Below are positions 47,066-57,151 of a stretch of 64,000 bases of DNA, in pieces. The notes below the pieces were generated by a model. That model was not told the origin of the DNA. It did no database searches and saw only the letters and a list, made by a program, of their open reading frames with translations. The stretch is taken from contig JACKNF010000004.1 of the NCBI GenBank assembly GCA_024234995.1, forward strand, positions 124,001 to 188,000. Reading direction: 5' to 3'. The position numbers and the translations under genes are program-made. Source of the stretch: Gammaproteobacteria bacterium (GTDB lineage: Bacteria; Pseudomonadota; Gammaproteobacteria; Competibacterales; Competibacteraceae). Position 1 is the stretch's first letter, and each line of letters begins with the position of its first letter.

Positions 47066-47518
47066 ATGGTGAAGAGCTTCAAAAGGATTGGCGGTGTCTT
47101 GCTGGCAGCGTCATTGCTGGCAGGCGGCCTAACGCTGGCGGCGGATGCCAAACAGCCAATCGGCAAGGTCTCGATTCAAGAAAAACAGTTCGGACTGATT
47201 CTGGGCGGCAGCACCGGCGGCGGGACGCTATCGTTTCACGGTAAGAAATATCCATTCAAACTCAAAGGCCTGAGCGTCGGCCTTAATGCCGGAGTCTCGA
47301 AGATAAGTGCCACCGGCGAGGTGTACGATCTGAAAAAGGTTTCCCAATTCCCAGGGACCTACACCCAGCTGGAAGCCAGCATCGCCCTAGGTGGCGGCGT
47401 GGGTGGCCTGCGGTTGAAAAATGAAAACGGTGTGATCATGAATCTACGCTCGCGGACCAAAGGGTTGGATCTCAATCTCGGAAGCATGAGCGGCGTCACG
47501 GTCACAATGGAAAAATAA
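47066..47518 (+). CDS. exported protein of unknown function
   Basis: A 150-residue protein with a signal peptide (FKRIGGVLLAASLLAGGLTL, cut after ADA). The mature part is glycine-rich and beta: LGGSTGGGTLSFHGKKYPFK, LKGLSVGLNAGVSKISATGE and FPGTYTQLEASIALGGGVGG. Similar short periplasmic or outer-membrane-associated proteins with GG-TL-F-G-YPFK and GEVY-L motifs occur in proteobacteria but I cannot name the family. GGAG is eight bases before the ATG at 47066. It fills the place where ackA would be. Confidence 0.75.
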   Translation: MVKSFKRIGGVLLAASLLAGGLTLAADAKQPIGKVSIQEKQFGLILGGSTGGGTLSFHGKKYPFKLKGLSVGLNAGVSKISATGEVYDLKKVSQFPGTYTQLEASIALGGGVGGLRLKNENGVIMNLRSRTKGLDLNLGSMSGVTVTMEK

Positions 47519-47600
47519 ACAGGCCACCCGGACAGAGGTTCCCTCACTACTGGTGCGGCAAGCGATCTCTGTGGCCTTATCTAATCAGGAGAATTGCATT

Positions 47601-48383
47601 ATGACTGTTGAAATTCCTCGTCCTCCCCTCAAGGGCAAAAAGGTGTTGGTGACCGGCATCGCCAACGAACACTCTATCGCCTACGGTTGCGCCAAGGCGT
47701 TCCGCGAACTGGAAGCGGAGCTGGCAATTACCTATCTCAACGAAAAGTCGAAACACTACATCGAACCGCTCGCGAAAACATTGGAAGCGCCGATCTTCAT
47801 GCCTCTGGATGTCAGCCAATCCGGCCAGCTTGAAGCCCTGTTTGAGACGATCACCCAACAATGGGGCCGGCTCGACATCCTGGTCCACTCTATCGCCTTC
47901 GCCCCCAAGGAGGATCTGCAAGGGGGGTTGCTTAACTGCTCGGCAGAAGGCTTCGCCAAGGCCATGGATATTTCCTGCCATTCCTTCATCCGTATGGCCC
48001 GGCTGGCTGCACCGCTGATGACGGAGGGCGGCACGATGTTCGCCATGAGCTACCACGGCGCAACGAAAGTGGTGCCCAACTACAACGTGATGGGGCCGGT
48101 GAAAGCCGCACTGGAGTCATCCTGCCGCTACCTTGCCTATGAATTAGGACGGCAAGGTATCCGGGTCCACACCATCTCACCAGGGCCGCTCAAGACCCGC
48201 GCGGCATCGGGGCTTAAGGATTTCGATCTGCTGCTCAACGAAGCAGTGGAACGGGCACCGATCGGCGAATTGGTGGATATCATGGATGTGGGTTTCACCT
48301 GTGCCTATCTCGCTACACCCTATGCCCGGCGGCTGACCGGCAGCACGGTCTATGTGGATAGCGGCGTGAATATCATGGCGTAA
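47601..48383 (+). CDS. fabI: enoyl-[acyl-carrier-protein] reductase [NADH] FabI-like
   Basis: A 260-residue SDR enzyme. LKGKKVLVTGIANEHSIAYG is the NADH-binding start, DVSQSGQLEALFETI follows, and the active site reads YNVMGPVK (Tyr-x6-Lys as in FabI). The C-terminus ARRLTGSTVYVDSGVNIMA is typical. CAGGAG lies nine bases before the ATG at 47601; the frame extends upstream to 47553 without support. It reduces enoyl-ACP in fatty-acid elongation. Its place behind the DUF3141/Pta genes suggests a second, dedicated copy, but that cannot be settled without the genome. Confidence 0.92.
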   Translation: MTVEIPRPPLKGKKVLVTGIANEHSIAYGCAKAFRELEAELAITYLNEKSKHYIEPLAKTLEAPIFMPLDVSQSGQLEALFETITQQWGRLDILVHSIAFAPKEDLQGGLLNCSAEGFAKAMDISCHSFIRMARLAAPLMTEGGTMFAMSYHGATKVVPNYNVMGPVKAALESSCRYLAYELGRQGIRVHTISPGPLKTRAASGLKDFDLLLNEAVERAPIGELVDIMDVGFTCAYLATPYARRLTGSTVYVDSGVNIMA

Positions 48384-48504
48384 CCTCCCTTCCCATTTCC
48401 TCCCGCCAGAGGCAAGAAGGCGTACCGCATTTCATTATTTTACAATGATTCCGTAATGAGCTCTCCGGGGGATATGAACAGCTTCCATTGTCAGGAGAAT
48501 CACT

Positions 48505-49545
48505 ATGGCGTTTCGCATTCTGCAATCACTTTTTTCCAGGACCAGCCAGCCTGGCAAATTCGACAAGGAGTTGATGCTGCAAGCTATCGAACGGGTCGTT
48601 GATGGTACCGACCCGCGTTTACGGGCGGTGAGCCACTACCGGCGCAAGCTGTGGGGCGCGGTGGAACACGCCATCGACTTTGTGGTGAACTTCGTCAACG
48701 CCTTGCCACCCGCCATTGTGGCCGACCGGCAAGGCTACATGACCGATCCCCGCTTGCGCGCTCTATTCGCTTCGCCCGAGCATCTGCGGGAAATTCTCAG
48801 TTTCAGCGATGGGACGCAAAACTATCTGAAACAGACCTCTGGCCCGCTACCCGTGGAGTTATATGCCGGCCTTGGCGCGGTCCGGATCGAAAAAAATACG
48901 TTCGGGATTGAAATGGACGGGGAGATCCTCCGGCGGGACGTGCCGCAAACCACTGTCAGTTTTTGCAGCCACCGGCTGGTTTTTCTCACCGGCAACGAGC
49001 AGGACACCCGCCGGGAATTCATGAAGCGCGCAGCCGATTACCTGATCGAAACGGCTCTTCAGCGCCTGACGGCCAGCCGCATCCAAAAAACCCAGCTGGA
49101 ACAGCAACAACGCAAACTGCTCCAGCAAAAGGCCGGCCTGCTGAAGAAAGCGCAGATCGGTTTTGAATCCTTGGCGGGACCGGCCACGGCGGAGCCAGCC
49201 GACTTGAACACACTTGAACGGCAGCTTCAGGACCTCGAAACCGAACTGAACCAACTACGCGCCGATCCGGCCACGCTCGACAAGCACCTCGCCACAGTCG
49301 CCGCGACATTGAGCGAACCGGAAAAATACCTGACGCTTGAGCCAGCCTCGCTCACCCTGGACCACACGAACACAAAGGTTCCTGCTGACTCGCCCCGGAT
49401 CGCCAATACGCTGACCTTCCAGGAAATCGTGATAGCAAAAAATCAACGGGTTGCGGCGCTGTTCGTGCGGTTCCCCAGCAGCGAATTATTGCCCCAGCCT
49501 GATTTTTTCAAGGAGGCCCAACGCCTGCTGCACTCAGTGCGATGA
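48505..49545 (+). CDS. unknown coiled-coil protein
   Basis: A 346-residue soluble protein. The N-terminal half has DPRLRAVSHYRRKLWGAVEH and ADRQGYMTDPRLRALFASPE; a coiled coil runs from about residue 190 to 270 (IQKTQLEQQQRKLLQQKAGL, LERQLQDLETELNQLRADPA). The C-terminus has LTFQEIVIAKNQRVAALFVR. AGGAG lies eight bases before the ATG. I do not recognise the family. It follows fabI by 121 bp and could belong to the same transcription unit. Confidence 0.8.
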   Translation: MAFRILQSLFSRTSQPGKFDKELMLQAIERVVDGTDPRLRAVSHYRRKLWGAVEHAIDFVVNFVNALPPAIVADRQGYMTDPRLRALFASPEHLREILSFSDGTQNYLKQTSGPLPVELYAGLGAVRIEKNTFGIEMDGEILRRDVPQTTVSFCSHRLVFLTGNEQDTRREFMKRAADYLIETALQRLTASRIQKTQLEQQQRKLLQQKAGLLKKAQIGFESLAGPATAEPADLNTLERQLQDLETELNQLRADPATLDKHLATVAATLSEPEKYLTLEPASLTLDHTNTKVPADSPRIANTLTFQEIVIAKNQRVAALFVRFPSSELLPQPDFFKEAQRLLHSVR

Positions 49546-49724
49546 ACCAGACCGGCTGTCAGGTGTAGCTGTATCGTATTTTTACCAAGCTGCTCTCAAC
49601 CCTCGGCGCCAATAGGCGATGAGCTTGAAATATGAGCTGCTATAGTTTGTTACATTGTCATCAACATACCGTGCTTTAACATCAAGACTAGACTCCTTTT
49701 CTCAACCACACTGAGGCATTGATT

Positions 49725-50909
49725 GTGTACACGCCACACCGCTTGAAACAACCAATGATCGCGCTACCCAGCGCCACGGCGCTGATCCTTTCGGGGTTTA
49801 TCACCACCACTGCGCTGGGGCAGCAACCCCCCAGCACAGCACGCCCTCCGACCCCTGTCACCGTGGTTGAGATTAAACCAGAGAATACCCCGGCGACTTT
49901 TGAATTTACTGGAAAAACAGCCAGTTCCCGGCAGGTGGAAATCCGCGCCCGGGTGGAAGGTTATCTTGACAAAATCGCTTATGAAGAGGGCAGCCTGGTC
50001 AAAAACGGGCAACTGCTGTTCCAGCTGGACCCAAGCCAATTCAAGGCGGCGCTGGCCAGCGCCAAGGCCGAACTGGCGCAGCGGGAAGCACTGCTCACCA
50101 ACGCCAATCTAACCCTGAAACGGGTCCGGCCCTTGGCCAAGCAAAACGCCCTGAGTCAACAAGATCTGGACAACGCCATCGCCAATCAGCTCAGCGCTCA
50201 GGCCCAGGTAAAATCCGCCCAGGCACAAGTGGATCAGGCGCAATTGAATTTGGGCTACACCACCATCAAATCGCCACTGAATGGCCTCTCCGGCAGTTCG
50301 AATTTCCGCGAAGGCAGCTTGATTACGCCCGGCGCCAATAGCCTGCTGACGACTATCGTGCAACTCGATCCGATGTGGGTCAATTTTGGCATCGGCGAAA
50401 ATGAGGTACTGAAAATCCAAAGTCAGGAGCAGGCCGGACAATTAAAGGGACCAGGGATCAAAAAGGTCGACATAGAACTGATCCTGGCCGATGGCTCCAT
50501 CTATCCTCAAAAGGGCCGGATCACCTTCGTGGACCCGGTAGTCAACGCCGACACCGGTACTTACAACATTCGCGCCGAAGTGGCAAACCCAGACAATGCG
50601 CTGCGCCCTGGCCAGTTCATGCGAGTGCGCATTCAAGGCGTATTCCGTCCCGACGCGATCATGGTGCCGCAACGCTCGGTCATGCAAGGGCCGAACGGCA
50701 AATTCGTATTCGTGGTTGGCCCGGATGACACCGCCCAACCTAAACCGATCCAGGCCGGCGACTGGTATGGCGATCAATGGATCATCACCTCGGGCCTGAC
50801 CAGCGGTGACCGGGTGGTGATCGACGGCGCGGTGCGCCTGCAACCCGGTGCGCCGGTGCAGATTCAGCCCAGCACCGCGCCTGCGGCGGCTTCGCCAATC
50901 AAGCCTTAA
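49725..50909 (+). CDS. RND efflux periplasmic adaptor (AcrA/MexA type)
   Basis: A 394-residue membrane-fusion protein. A signal sequence (PSATALILSGFITTTALGQ) precedes a lipoyl domain (VEIRARVEGYLDKIAYEEGS), a long helical hairpin (AKAELAQREALLTNANLTLK), the second lipoyl half (LGYTTIKSPLNGLSG) and a beta-barrel and proximal domain (ALRPGQFMRVRIQGVFRPDA, VPQRSVMQGPNGKFVFVVG). GAGG with an 8-base spacer supports the GTG at 49725; TTG 49719 and ATG 49755 are alternatives. It has no lipobox. First gene of a three-gene pump operon. Confidence 0.93.
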   Translation: MYTPHRLKQPMIALPSATALILSGFITTTALGQQPPSTARPPTPVTVVEIKPENTPATFEFTGKTASSRQVEIRARVEGYLDKIAYEEGSLVKNGQLLFQLDPSQFKAALASAKAELAQREALLTNANLTLKRVRPLAKQNALSQQDLDNAIANQLSAQAQVKSAQAQVDQAQLNLGYTTIKSPLNGLSGSSNFREGSLITPGANSLLTTIVQLDPMWVNFGIGENEVLKIQSQEQAGQLKGPGIKKVDIELILADGSIYPQKGRITFVDPVVNADTGTYNIRAEVANPDNALRPGQFMRVRIQGVFRPDAIMVPQRSVMQGPNGKFVFVVGPDDTAQPKPIQAGDWYGDQWIITSGLTSGDRVVIDGAVRLQPGAPVQIQPSTAPAAASPIKP

Positions 50910-50918
50910 GGGGGCCGC

Positions 50919-53900
50919 ATGATTTCCCACTTTTTTATCCAGCGGCCGGTATTTGCCTGGGTTGTTTCGATCCTGCTGATGCTGGGTGGCTTGTCAGCGA
51001 TTGGCGTTCTACCCATCGCCCAGTATCCCGAGATCACCCCGCCACAAGTTACCGTATCGGCCAATTACCCTGGCGCCAGCGCCGATGTGGTGTCACAAAC
51101 CGTTGCCGCGCCGATCGAGCAGCAGGTCAACGGTGTGGATAACATGCTCTATATGTACTCCACCAGCTCCTCGACCGGCAATATGTCCCTAAGCGTGTTC
51201 TTCGATATCGGCACCGACCCGGATATCGCGCAGGTGAATGTGCAAAACCAGGTGAATCTGGCCTTGCCGCAGTTGCCGGAAGCCGTCTCCAAGCAAGGGG
51301 TGTCGGTGCAGAAGGTTTCTTCCACCTTCCTGATGGTGATTGCCCTGTATTCGCCGGATGGCAGTCTGGACGATGTTACGGTTGGCAACTACGCCAATCT
51401 CTACGTCCTCGATGCATTAAAGCGCATTCCAGGCGCTAATCAATCGAGCATCTTCGGTATTCCCGATTATGCGATGCGGGTCTGGCTGAAACCGGACCGG
51501 ATGAGCGATTTGGGCTTAACAACCGATGAGGTAATCAGTGCCATCCAGGGCCAGAATCAGCAGTTTGCCATCGGTCAAATCGGTCAGGCGCCTACGGATC
51601 AGCCCGTAGAACTGACCTTCCCCGTTTCCACGCAAGGCCGTTTATCCACTCCAGAAGAGTTCGAAAATATTATCTTGCGCTCCAGCGCGGCCGGCGCCGG
51701 TATCGTGCGCTTAAAGGATATCGGCTATGTAACTCTTGGTATGCAGAGCTATGGACTGCAAAGCCGCTTTAACGGCAAAACCGGTATCGCCCTGGCGGTT
51801 TATCAACAACCGGGCGCTAACGCGCTGGCGGTTGCGACTGAGGTGCGCAAGACGCTGGAAGAACTGAAAAAGAGCTTTCCGGCTGGATTGGATTACGCCA
51901 TCGCCCTGGATACTACCAAATTCGTGAAAGCCTCGATTAAGGAGGTAGTGCATACTCTGATCGAAGCGGTGGTGCTGGTTATTTTGGTGGTTTACATCTT
52001 CCTGCAAAGCTGGCGGGCGACCTTAATCCCGATTATCGCAGTGTTCGTCTCGATCATCGGCACTTTCGGCGGCATGTACCTGCTGGGCTTTTCGATCAAT
52101 ATGCTCACGCTATTCGGCATGATCCTGGCCATTGGCATCGTGGTGGACGATGCCATCGTGGTCGTGGAAAACGTCGAACGCAACATGGCAGAATTCCACT
52201 TGCCGCCTCGGGAAGCGGCGTTTCGCGCCATGGATGAAGTGACAGGGCCGGTTATTGCCATCGTGCTGGTATTAAGCGCCGTATTCGTGCCGGTCGGCTT
52301 CCTCGGTGGGATGACAGGAACACTGTACAAACAATTCGCTATCACCATTGCGATTTCGGTGGCGCTATCCGGTCTGGTGGCGCTGACCCTCAGTCCGGCA
52401 TTGGCGGCGATCATGCTCAAGCCCGGCGATCATAGCGGCCAGCGCACCGATCTGCTTTACCGGATCTTCTTCGGACCGTTCAATCGCGGCTTTGAACGCA
52501 TCACCCGCAACTATGCCGAAGGGGTGCGTTTCATCGTTAAGCGTATCCTGATGGGATTGGCGCTGTTCGCCGTCATGTTGTTTGCCATCTACGGGTTGTT
52601 CCGGACCGTGCCGGGCAGCTTCGTACCCCCGGAAGACCAGGGGTATCTGCTCAGTGTCGGTTTGCTGCCGGATGCCGCGAGCCTGGGCCGCACTGAGCAG
52701 GTAGGGGCGCAGATCAGCGGGATTTTCCGTGGAAATGAAGCTGTCAGCAGCGTAGTCGAGGTCAACGGATATAGTCTGCTGGATTCGCAGTTGAAGACCA
52801 ATACCAGCACCTTGTTCATCGCTCTCAAGGATTATGAGGAACGGCATGGTATGGAAATGAGCGCCCGGGGCGTAATCGGTTCTGCTATGAAAGAGTTCGC
52901 CAAGATCAGCGAAGCGATCGCCTTGGTGTTCAACCCGCCCTCGATCCCTGGCCTCGGTACGACGGGCGGTTTCGAGTTTTGGATTCAGAATCGCGGCAGC
53001 GGTGATGCTGCACAACTGGAAAAGGTAACTCGCGAATTTATCGCCAAAGCGAAGGATCGCCCGGAACTCAGCGGGTTGAACTCGACTATTCGCACGGCCT
53101 CCCAACAGCTCTATGTTTACCTGGACCGGGAACAGGCCAATACGTTAGGGGTACCTGTGCAAAGTGTATTTGGCACTTTGCAGGCATTGTTCGGCTCGCT
53201 GTATGTCAGCCAGTTTAATAAGTTCAGCCGGGTCTGGCAGGTGATCGTCCAGGCCGCGCCAGAATTCCGCTCCCGTCCCGAAGACATTAAGAAAATCTAT
53301 GTGCGTTCGACCAATGGCGGCATGGTACCGCTGGAAGCGGTGGTCAAGCTGGAATATAACACCGCCCCGGATTTGATCACTCGCTTCAACAACTTTCCAG
53401 CCGCTAAGGTGACGGGTAGCTCGGCGCCAGGCTACAGTTCCGGACAGGCAACCATCGCGATGGAGGCGGTAGCACGGGAGGCATTGCCCGATGGCTTTTC
53501 CTTTGCCTGGAGCGGCGAGACATTTGAGCAGAAAAAAAGCGGAGGTGCTTCCGCGCTGGTGTTCGTCTATGGCCTGATTATGGTGTTCCTGATCCTGGCT
53601 GCTCAGTATGAAAAATGGTCGCTGCCGTTCAGTGTGATGATGGCGGTGCCATTTGGTGTGTTTGGGGCCTTGCTGGCCGTCTGGCTACGCGGCATGGAAA
53701 ACGATGTGTACTTCCAGATTGGCCTGTTAACTCTGGTGGGCTTGGCAGCCAAGAACGCGATTTTGATCGTGGAATTTGCGGTGATGAAGCATGAAGAAGG
53801 GATGCCAGTGTTCGATGCAGCGATTGAAGCGGCGCGTTTGCGCTTCCGGCCAATTCTGATGACCTCGCTGGCGTTCATTCTTGGCGCGGTACCTCTAGTG

Positions 53901-54143
53901 CTGGCAACCGGAGCTGGGGCAAACAGCCGCCATTCGATCGGTACAGGCATTGTCGGCGGCATGACGGCAGCGACTGTGCTGGCAATCTTTTTTGTGCCGC
54001 TGTTCTTCCGCTTATTTGAGATGCGTCAAGAAAAGAGCAAAAAATCCTTATCCACAGAAAACACACACGATGTGGAAAAGCCGGTTGTTGAAGGGCCTGG
54101 TGTTGAGGGTGAAGGTTCAACGGAGGGCCACCATCATGCATAA
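50919..54143 (+). CDS. RND multidrug efflux transporter, HAE1 family (AcrB/MexB type)
   Basis: A 1074-residue inner-membrane proton antiporter. The N-terminus FFIQRPVFAWVVSILLML and QYPEITPPQVTVSANYPGAS are typical HAE1 sequences. The proton relay is intact: GIVVDDAIVVVENVER (two Asp of helix 4), GLAAKNAILIVEFAV (Lys of helix 10). The porter-domain parts FGIPDYAMRVWLKPDRM and GTTGGFEFWIQNRGSGDA are present. It is uninterrupted, unlike cusA. The last 35 residues are hydrophilic. AAGGGGG before the ATG serves as ribosome site; the next gene overlaps by 8 bp. Confidence 0.96.
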   Translation: MISHFFIQRPVFAWVVSILLMLGGLSAIGVLPIAQYPEITPPQVTVSANYPGASADVVSQTVAAPIEQQVNGVDNMLYMYSTSSSTGNMSLSVFFDIGTDPDIAQVNVQNQVNLALPQLPEAVSKQGVSVQKVSSTFLMVIALYSPDGSLDDVTVGNYANLYVLDALKRIPGANQSSIFGIPDYAMRVWLKPDRMSDLGLTTDEVISAIQGQNQQFAIGQIGQAPTDQPVELTFPVSTQGRLSTPEEFENIILRSSAAGAGIVRLKDIGYVTLGMQSYGLQSRFNGKTGIALAVYQQPGANALAVATEVRKTLEELKKSFPAGLDYAIALDTTKFVKASIKEVVHTLIEAVVLVILVVYIFLQSWRATLIPIIAVFVSIIGTFGGMYLLGFSINMLTLFGMILAIGIVVDDAIVVVENVERNMAEFHLPPREAAFRAMDEVTGPVIAIVLVLSAVFVPVGFLGGMTGTLYKQFAITIAISVALSGLVALTLSPALAAIMLKPGDHSGQRTDLLYRIFFGPFNRGFERITRNYAEGVRFIVKRILMGLALFAVMLFAIYGLFRTVPGSFVPPEDQGYLLSVGLLPDAASLGRTEQVGAQISGIFRGNEAVSSVVEVNGYSLLDSQLKTNTSTLFIALKDYEERHGMEMSARGVIGSAMKEFAKISEAIALVFNPPSIPGLGTTGGFEFWIQNRGSGDAAQLEKVTREFIAKAKDRPELSGLNSTIRTASQQLYVYLDREQANTLGVPVQSVFGTLQALFGSLYVSQFNKFSRVWQVIVQAAPEFRSRPEDIKKIYVRSTNGGMVPLEAVVKLEYNTAPDLITRFNNFPAAKVTGSSAPGYSSGQATIAMEAVAREALPDGFSFAWSGETFEQKKSGGASALVFVYGLIMVFLILAAQYEKWSLPFSVMMAVPFGVFGALLAVWLRGMENDVYFQIGLLTLVGLAAKNAILIVEFAVMKHEEGMPVFDAAIEAARLRFRPILMTSLAFILGAVPLVLATGAGANSRHSIGTGIVGGMTAATVLAIFFVPLFFRLFEMRQEKSKKSLSTENTHDVEKPVVEGPGVEGEGSTEGHHHA

Positions 54144-55563
54144 GACGCTACTGGCGGTTGCCATGGGTCTTGCCCTGAGCGGTTGCGCCTCGGTCGGGCC
54201 GGATTATCAACGGCCGGAAACACCGGCCCCAGAACAGTGGCGGATTAATATCCAGCAGGCGAATGACCTGGCCAACACTCTCTGGTGGAAGCAGTTTCAG
54301 GACCCGGTGCTGAATGAATTGATCCAGATCGCGTTACAGGAGAACAAGGATGTGAAAATCGCTGCCGCCCGCGTGGACGAGTATTTGGGCCGTTATGGCG
54401 TGACGCGCAGCGATCAGTTCCCGCAGATTGGAGCCAATGCTGCTGGATCGCGTACTCGCAATAGCGAGAACAGCAGGGCAGCGGCGGGCGAAAATCCGGT
54501 GAATAGCTACCAAGTTGATCTGGGGGTGTCATTCGAGCTGGATTTATGGGGCAAGCTGCGCCGCGCCACCGAGGCAGCCCGCGCTGATCTGCTGGCGGCC
54601 GAGGAAGCCCAGCGCACGGTGATTTTGACGCTGGTCAGCCAGCTGGCTAATAGTTACGTGCGCTTGCTGGACTTCGACAAGCAATTGACCATCACCCGCG
54701 CCACACTAAAAACCCGGCAGGAATCGGTGCGGATTAACCGTCTGCGTTTTCAAGCTGGACTGATTTCAGAACTGGATTATCAGCAGGCAATCGCAGAATA
54801 TCAGGCGGCGGCTGTGCAAGTACCGTTACTGGAAAGACTGATCGCTCAGCAAGAGAACGCCATTAGCTTGTTGCTGGGACGCAATCCGGGGCGGATCGTC
54901 CGGGGAAGCGATCTGGACGGGCTGGCGCAACTCCAGGTTCCTGCGGGTCTGCCATCCGATCTGCTGGAGCGCCGCCCGGATATTCGTCAGGCTGAGCAAC
55001 AGTTGATCGCTGCCAATGCCCTGATTGGCGTGGCCAAAGCGGCATTTTTCCCGGCGATTTCACTGACTGGCTTGCTGGGAACGGCTAGCAACGATCTTTC
55101 CGATCTATTCAAGGGACCGTCGCGGACTTGGCAGTTTGCGGGTCAACTGGCTCAGCCGATCTTCACCGGTGGCGCCCTGACCGGTCAATTGCAGGTTGCT
55201 GAAGCGGTGCAACAGCAGGCATTGCTGAATTATCAGCAAGTGATTCAGAAAGCGTTCGCCGAAGTGGATGACAGCCTGGTTACGGTGACCACACTGCGTG
55301 AACAGTTAAAGGATGAAGCAGCGCAGGTCAAGGCGCTGCAACGCACTCTGGATTTGGCCACACTGCGCTACCGGAACGGCTACTCCGATTATCTGACGGT
55401 GGTGGACGCCGAGCGCAATTTATACACCGCGCAACGGCAATATGTGCAGGATCAAGGCAATCTGTTTATCGCCCTGGTCAATTTGTACAAGACGATGGGT
55501 GGCGGCTGGGTCAAGGAAGCCGAGCAAATGACGGTGGGCGATCCTCAGCCCACGGCGGGTTGA
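54136..55563 (+). CDS. outer-membrane efflux lipoprotein (OprM/NodT type)
   Basis: A 475-residue TolC-like channel. The start at 54136 (MHKTLLAVAMGLALSGC, lipobox LSGC) overlaps the transporter gene by 8 bp; the same frame extends to 53992 inside that gene and is not used. SVGPDYQRPETPAPEQW follows the cysteine. Two repeated outer-membrane-efflux halves include VSFELDLWGKLRRATEAARA, PSDLLERRPDIRQAEQQLIA and ANALIGVAKAAFFPAISLTG. With the adaptor and transporter it completes a tripartite pump. Confidence 0.95.
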   Translation: MHKTLLAVAMGLALSGCASVGPDYQRPETPAPEQWRINIQQANDLANTLWWKQFQDPVLNELIQIALQENKDVKIAAARVDEYLGRYGVTRSDQFPQIGANAAGSRTRNSENSRAAAGENPVNSYQVDLGVSFELDLWGKLRRATEAARADLLAAEEAQRTVILTLVSQLANSYVRLLDFDKQLTITRATLKTRQESVRINRLRFQAGLISELDYQQAIAEYQAAAVQVPLLERLIAQQENAISLLLGRNPGRIVRGSDLDGLAQLQVPAGLPSDLLERRPDIRQAEQQLIAANALIGVAKAAFFPAISLTGLLGTASNDLSDLFKGPSRTWQFAGQLAQPIFTGGALTGQLQVAEAVQQQALLNYQQVIQKAFAEVDDSLVTVTTLREQLKDEAAQVKALQRTLDLATLRYRNGYSDYLTVVDAERNLYTAQRQYVQDQGNLFIALVNLYKTMGGGWVKEAEQMTVGDPQPTAG

Positions 55564-55587
55564 GGGCAACCGGCCGCTGCGTCTCCT

Positions 55588-55619
55588 CCCGTTCCGGTGC
55601 TTCTCCGCGCAGGAACGGG
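55588..55619. terminator. hairpin between convergent pump and cyclase genes
   Basis: Stem CCCGTTCC (55588-55595) with GGAACGGG (55612-55619) and a 16-base loop, 25 bp after the outer-membrane channel stop and 57 bp before the stop of the convergent cyclase gene. There is no T-run, but the place fits a shared bidirectional terminator. Confidence 0.55.
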
Positions 55620-55675
55620 AACATTCAATCCTGATTGGCGAAGCGGCCTCTCCGGTCAGCTGGCTGGCGCTGCTG

Positions 55676-57148
55676 TCAATCCTGAATTTGTTCAGAACAG
55701 GGGATAGGGGCATGTACTTGATAGCAATTCCGCCCGCTTTGCTTAGCATGGTACATCGCGATATCCGCCTTCTTCATCAAGACATCCCTTTCCTCGCCAT
55801 CATCGGGATAAAGAGCAATCCCCACGCTGGTAGTGACCCGCAATGTGTGGTTACACACCGCAAAAGGGTTCTGAAAACCGGCTATGATCTTCTCGGCAAT
55901 CTTAATGGCATCTTGCGTCTTAGCGATCTCCGGCAAGATCAATACAAATTCGTCGCCTCCTAAACGTGCAACGGTATCACTCTCACGTACCACGCCTATC
56001 AAGCACTTGCTCACGGCTCGCAACAATTGGTCCCCCACATCGTGGCCGAATATGTCATTCACCTGTTTGAAGCGGTCCAGATCCAGCATCATTAAGGCTA
56101 GCTTTTGCCGGTGACGGCGGGCGCGAGCTATCTCCAGCTTAAGACGGTCATCGAACAGAGAGCGATTGGGTAGGCGGGTCAGGGCATCATGATAGGCCAT
56201 CTCTTTGATGATTTCCTCAGCCCGCTTGCGTTCAGTAATGTCGCGAAAAATAGTCAGCACAGATAAACTATCGTCGGTATTTCTGATTGGAGTTTCAATT
56301 ACATCGTAGGTTTTCTTGTTCTTGACGCAATATTGTTCTGACCGTCCGGTTTTTCCCCTAAGAACGGCCTGGGTCTGACACCAGGAACAAGCTTGCTTAT
56401 GGGCATGGATCAGTTCATAGCACTTACGGCCTTCATAGTTTGGAAACTCTTTCACAAAGGCGGGATTGGCATATTCAATATCGAAGTTTGGGCTCACGAT
56501 ATAGATCACATCTTCCATCGCCCCGAGAATCCTCATTAGATTGTCCTTTTCGGCAAGCAGCCCCTTCTCGGCTTGTTCACGGTGGATGATTTCCTGCTGC
56601 AATTTTTCGTTCGTCTCGATTAATTCAGCGGTGCGTTCTTTAACGAGTTTTTCAAGGTGTTGACGATATTGCCGCAGTTCTCTTTCCAAGGCCAAGCGTG
56701 CGATGGTCGTTCCCACCAGATCGGCAACTGCCAGATGGATATCAAGCAACGCTTTCAAGGAAGACTCAGAAATACGATAGCCTGCCAGCATAACCGCTGT
56801 GATCTGATGCTCCTGGACCACCGGCAAACATGCCACCGAGAGCGGCTCTGGGATGGACATGATCCGCCATGTGAGAAAGCCGCTATCCAGCACTTCGATG
56901 ACTGCTTCGTCAATCAGCAATTCCAGATCCGTTTGCCGGGGCATATGCGCGGAAAAAGACCAATCACGCACCCGGATCTCGCCACCGGGGCCGCGTTCGC
57001 CAAAGGCTACTAGATCAGCATCCAGAAAGGTGACCAGCGCTTTGCCGGCCTCGATCCAAACATTCTGTTGCGCGGTCAAACGGGCAAGATACTGGGCCAA
57101 TTTGATAATCCGGCCGCTCTGTTGCGGGCCATAACCTCCCTTCTCCAT
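55676..57148 (-). CDS. diguanylate cyclase with GAF and PAS domains
   Basis: A 490-residue cytoplasmic protein. Residues 10-165 look like a GAF domain (VWIEAGKALVTFLDADLVAF), followed by a coiled coil (LVKERTAELIETNEKLQQEI), a PAS domain (ILGAMEDVIYIVSPNFDIEY, with a CSWC cluster at HKQACSWCQT), a PAC part and a GGDEF domain (320-480) with YHDALTRLPNRSLF, DLDRFKQVNDIFGHDVGDQL and intact ARLGGDEFVLILPE. It should make c-di-GMP. The ATG at 57148 uses GAGGAG inside the end of the corrinoid activase gene (stop at 57152), so it is co-translated with the corrinoid operon. What the GAF/PAS part senses is unknown; Cys-rich PAS could bind a metal or heme. Confidence 0.92.
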   Translation of the reverse strand: MEKGGYGPQQSGRIIKLAQYLARLTAQQNVWIEAGKALVTFLDADLVAFGERGPGGEIRVRDWSFSAHMPRQTDLELLIDEAVIEVLDSGFLTWRIMSIPEPLSVACLPVVQEHQITAVMLAGYRISESSLKALLDIHLAVADLVGTTIARLALERELRQYRQHLEKLVKERTAELIETNEKLQQEIIHREQAEKGLLAEKDNLMRILGAMEDVIYIVSPNFDIEYANPAFVKEFPNYEGRKCYELIHAHKQACSWCQTQAVLRGKTGRSEQYCVKNKKTYDVIETPIRNTDDSLSVLTIFRDITERKRAEEIIKEMAYHDALTRLPNRSLFDDRLKLEIARARRHRQKLALMMLDLDRFKQVNDIFGHDVGDQLLRAVSKCLIGVVRESDTVARLGGDEFVLILPEIAKTQDAIKIAEKIIAGFQNPFAVCNHTLRVTTSVGIALYPDDGEERDVLMKKADIAMYHAKQSGRNCYQVHAPIPCSEQIQD

Positions 57149-57151
57149 CGA

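Noticed and set aside
50442..50930. 162-codon minus-strand ORF in the adaptor gene
   Set aside because: Shadow frame opposite an intact efflux adaptor.
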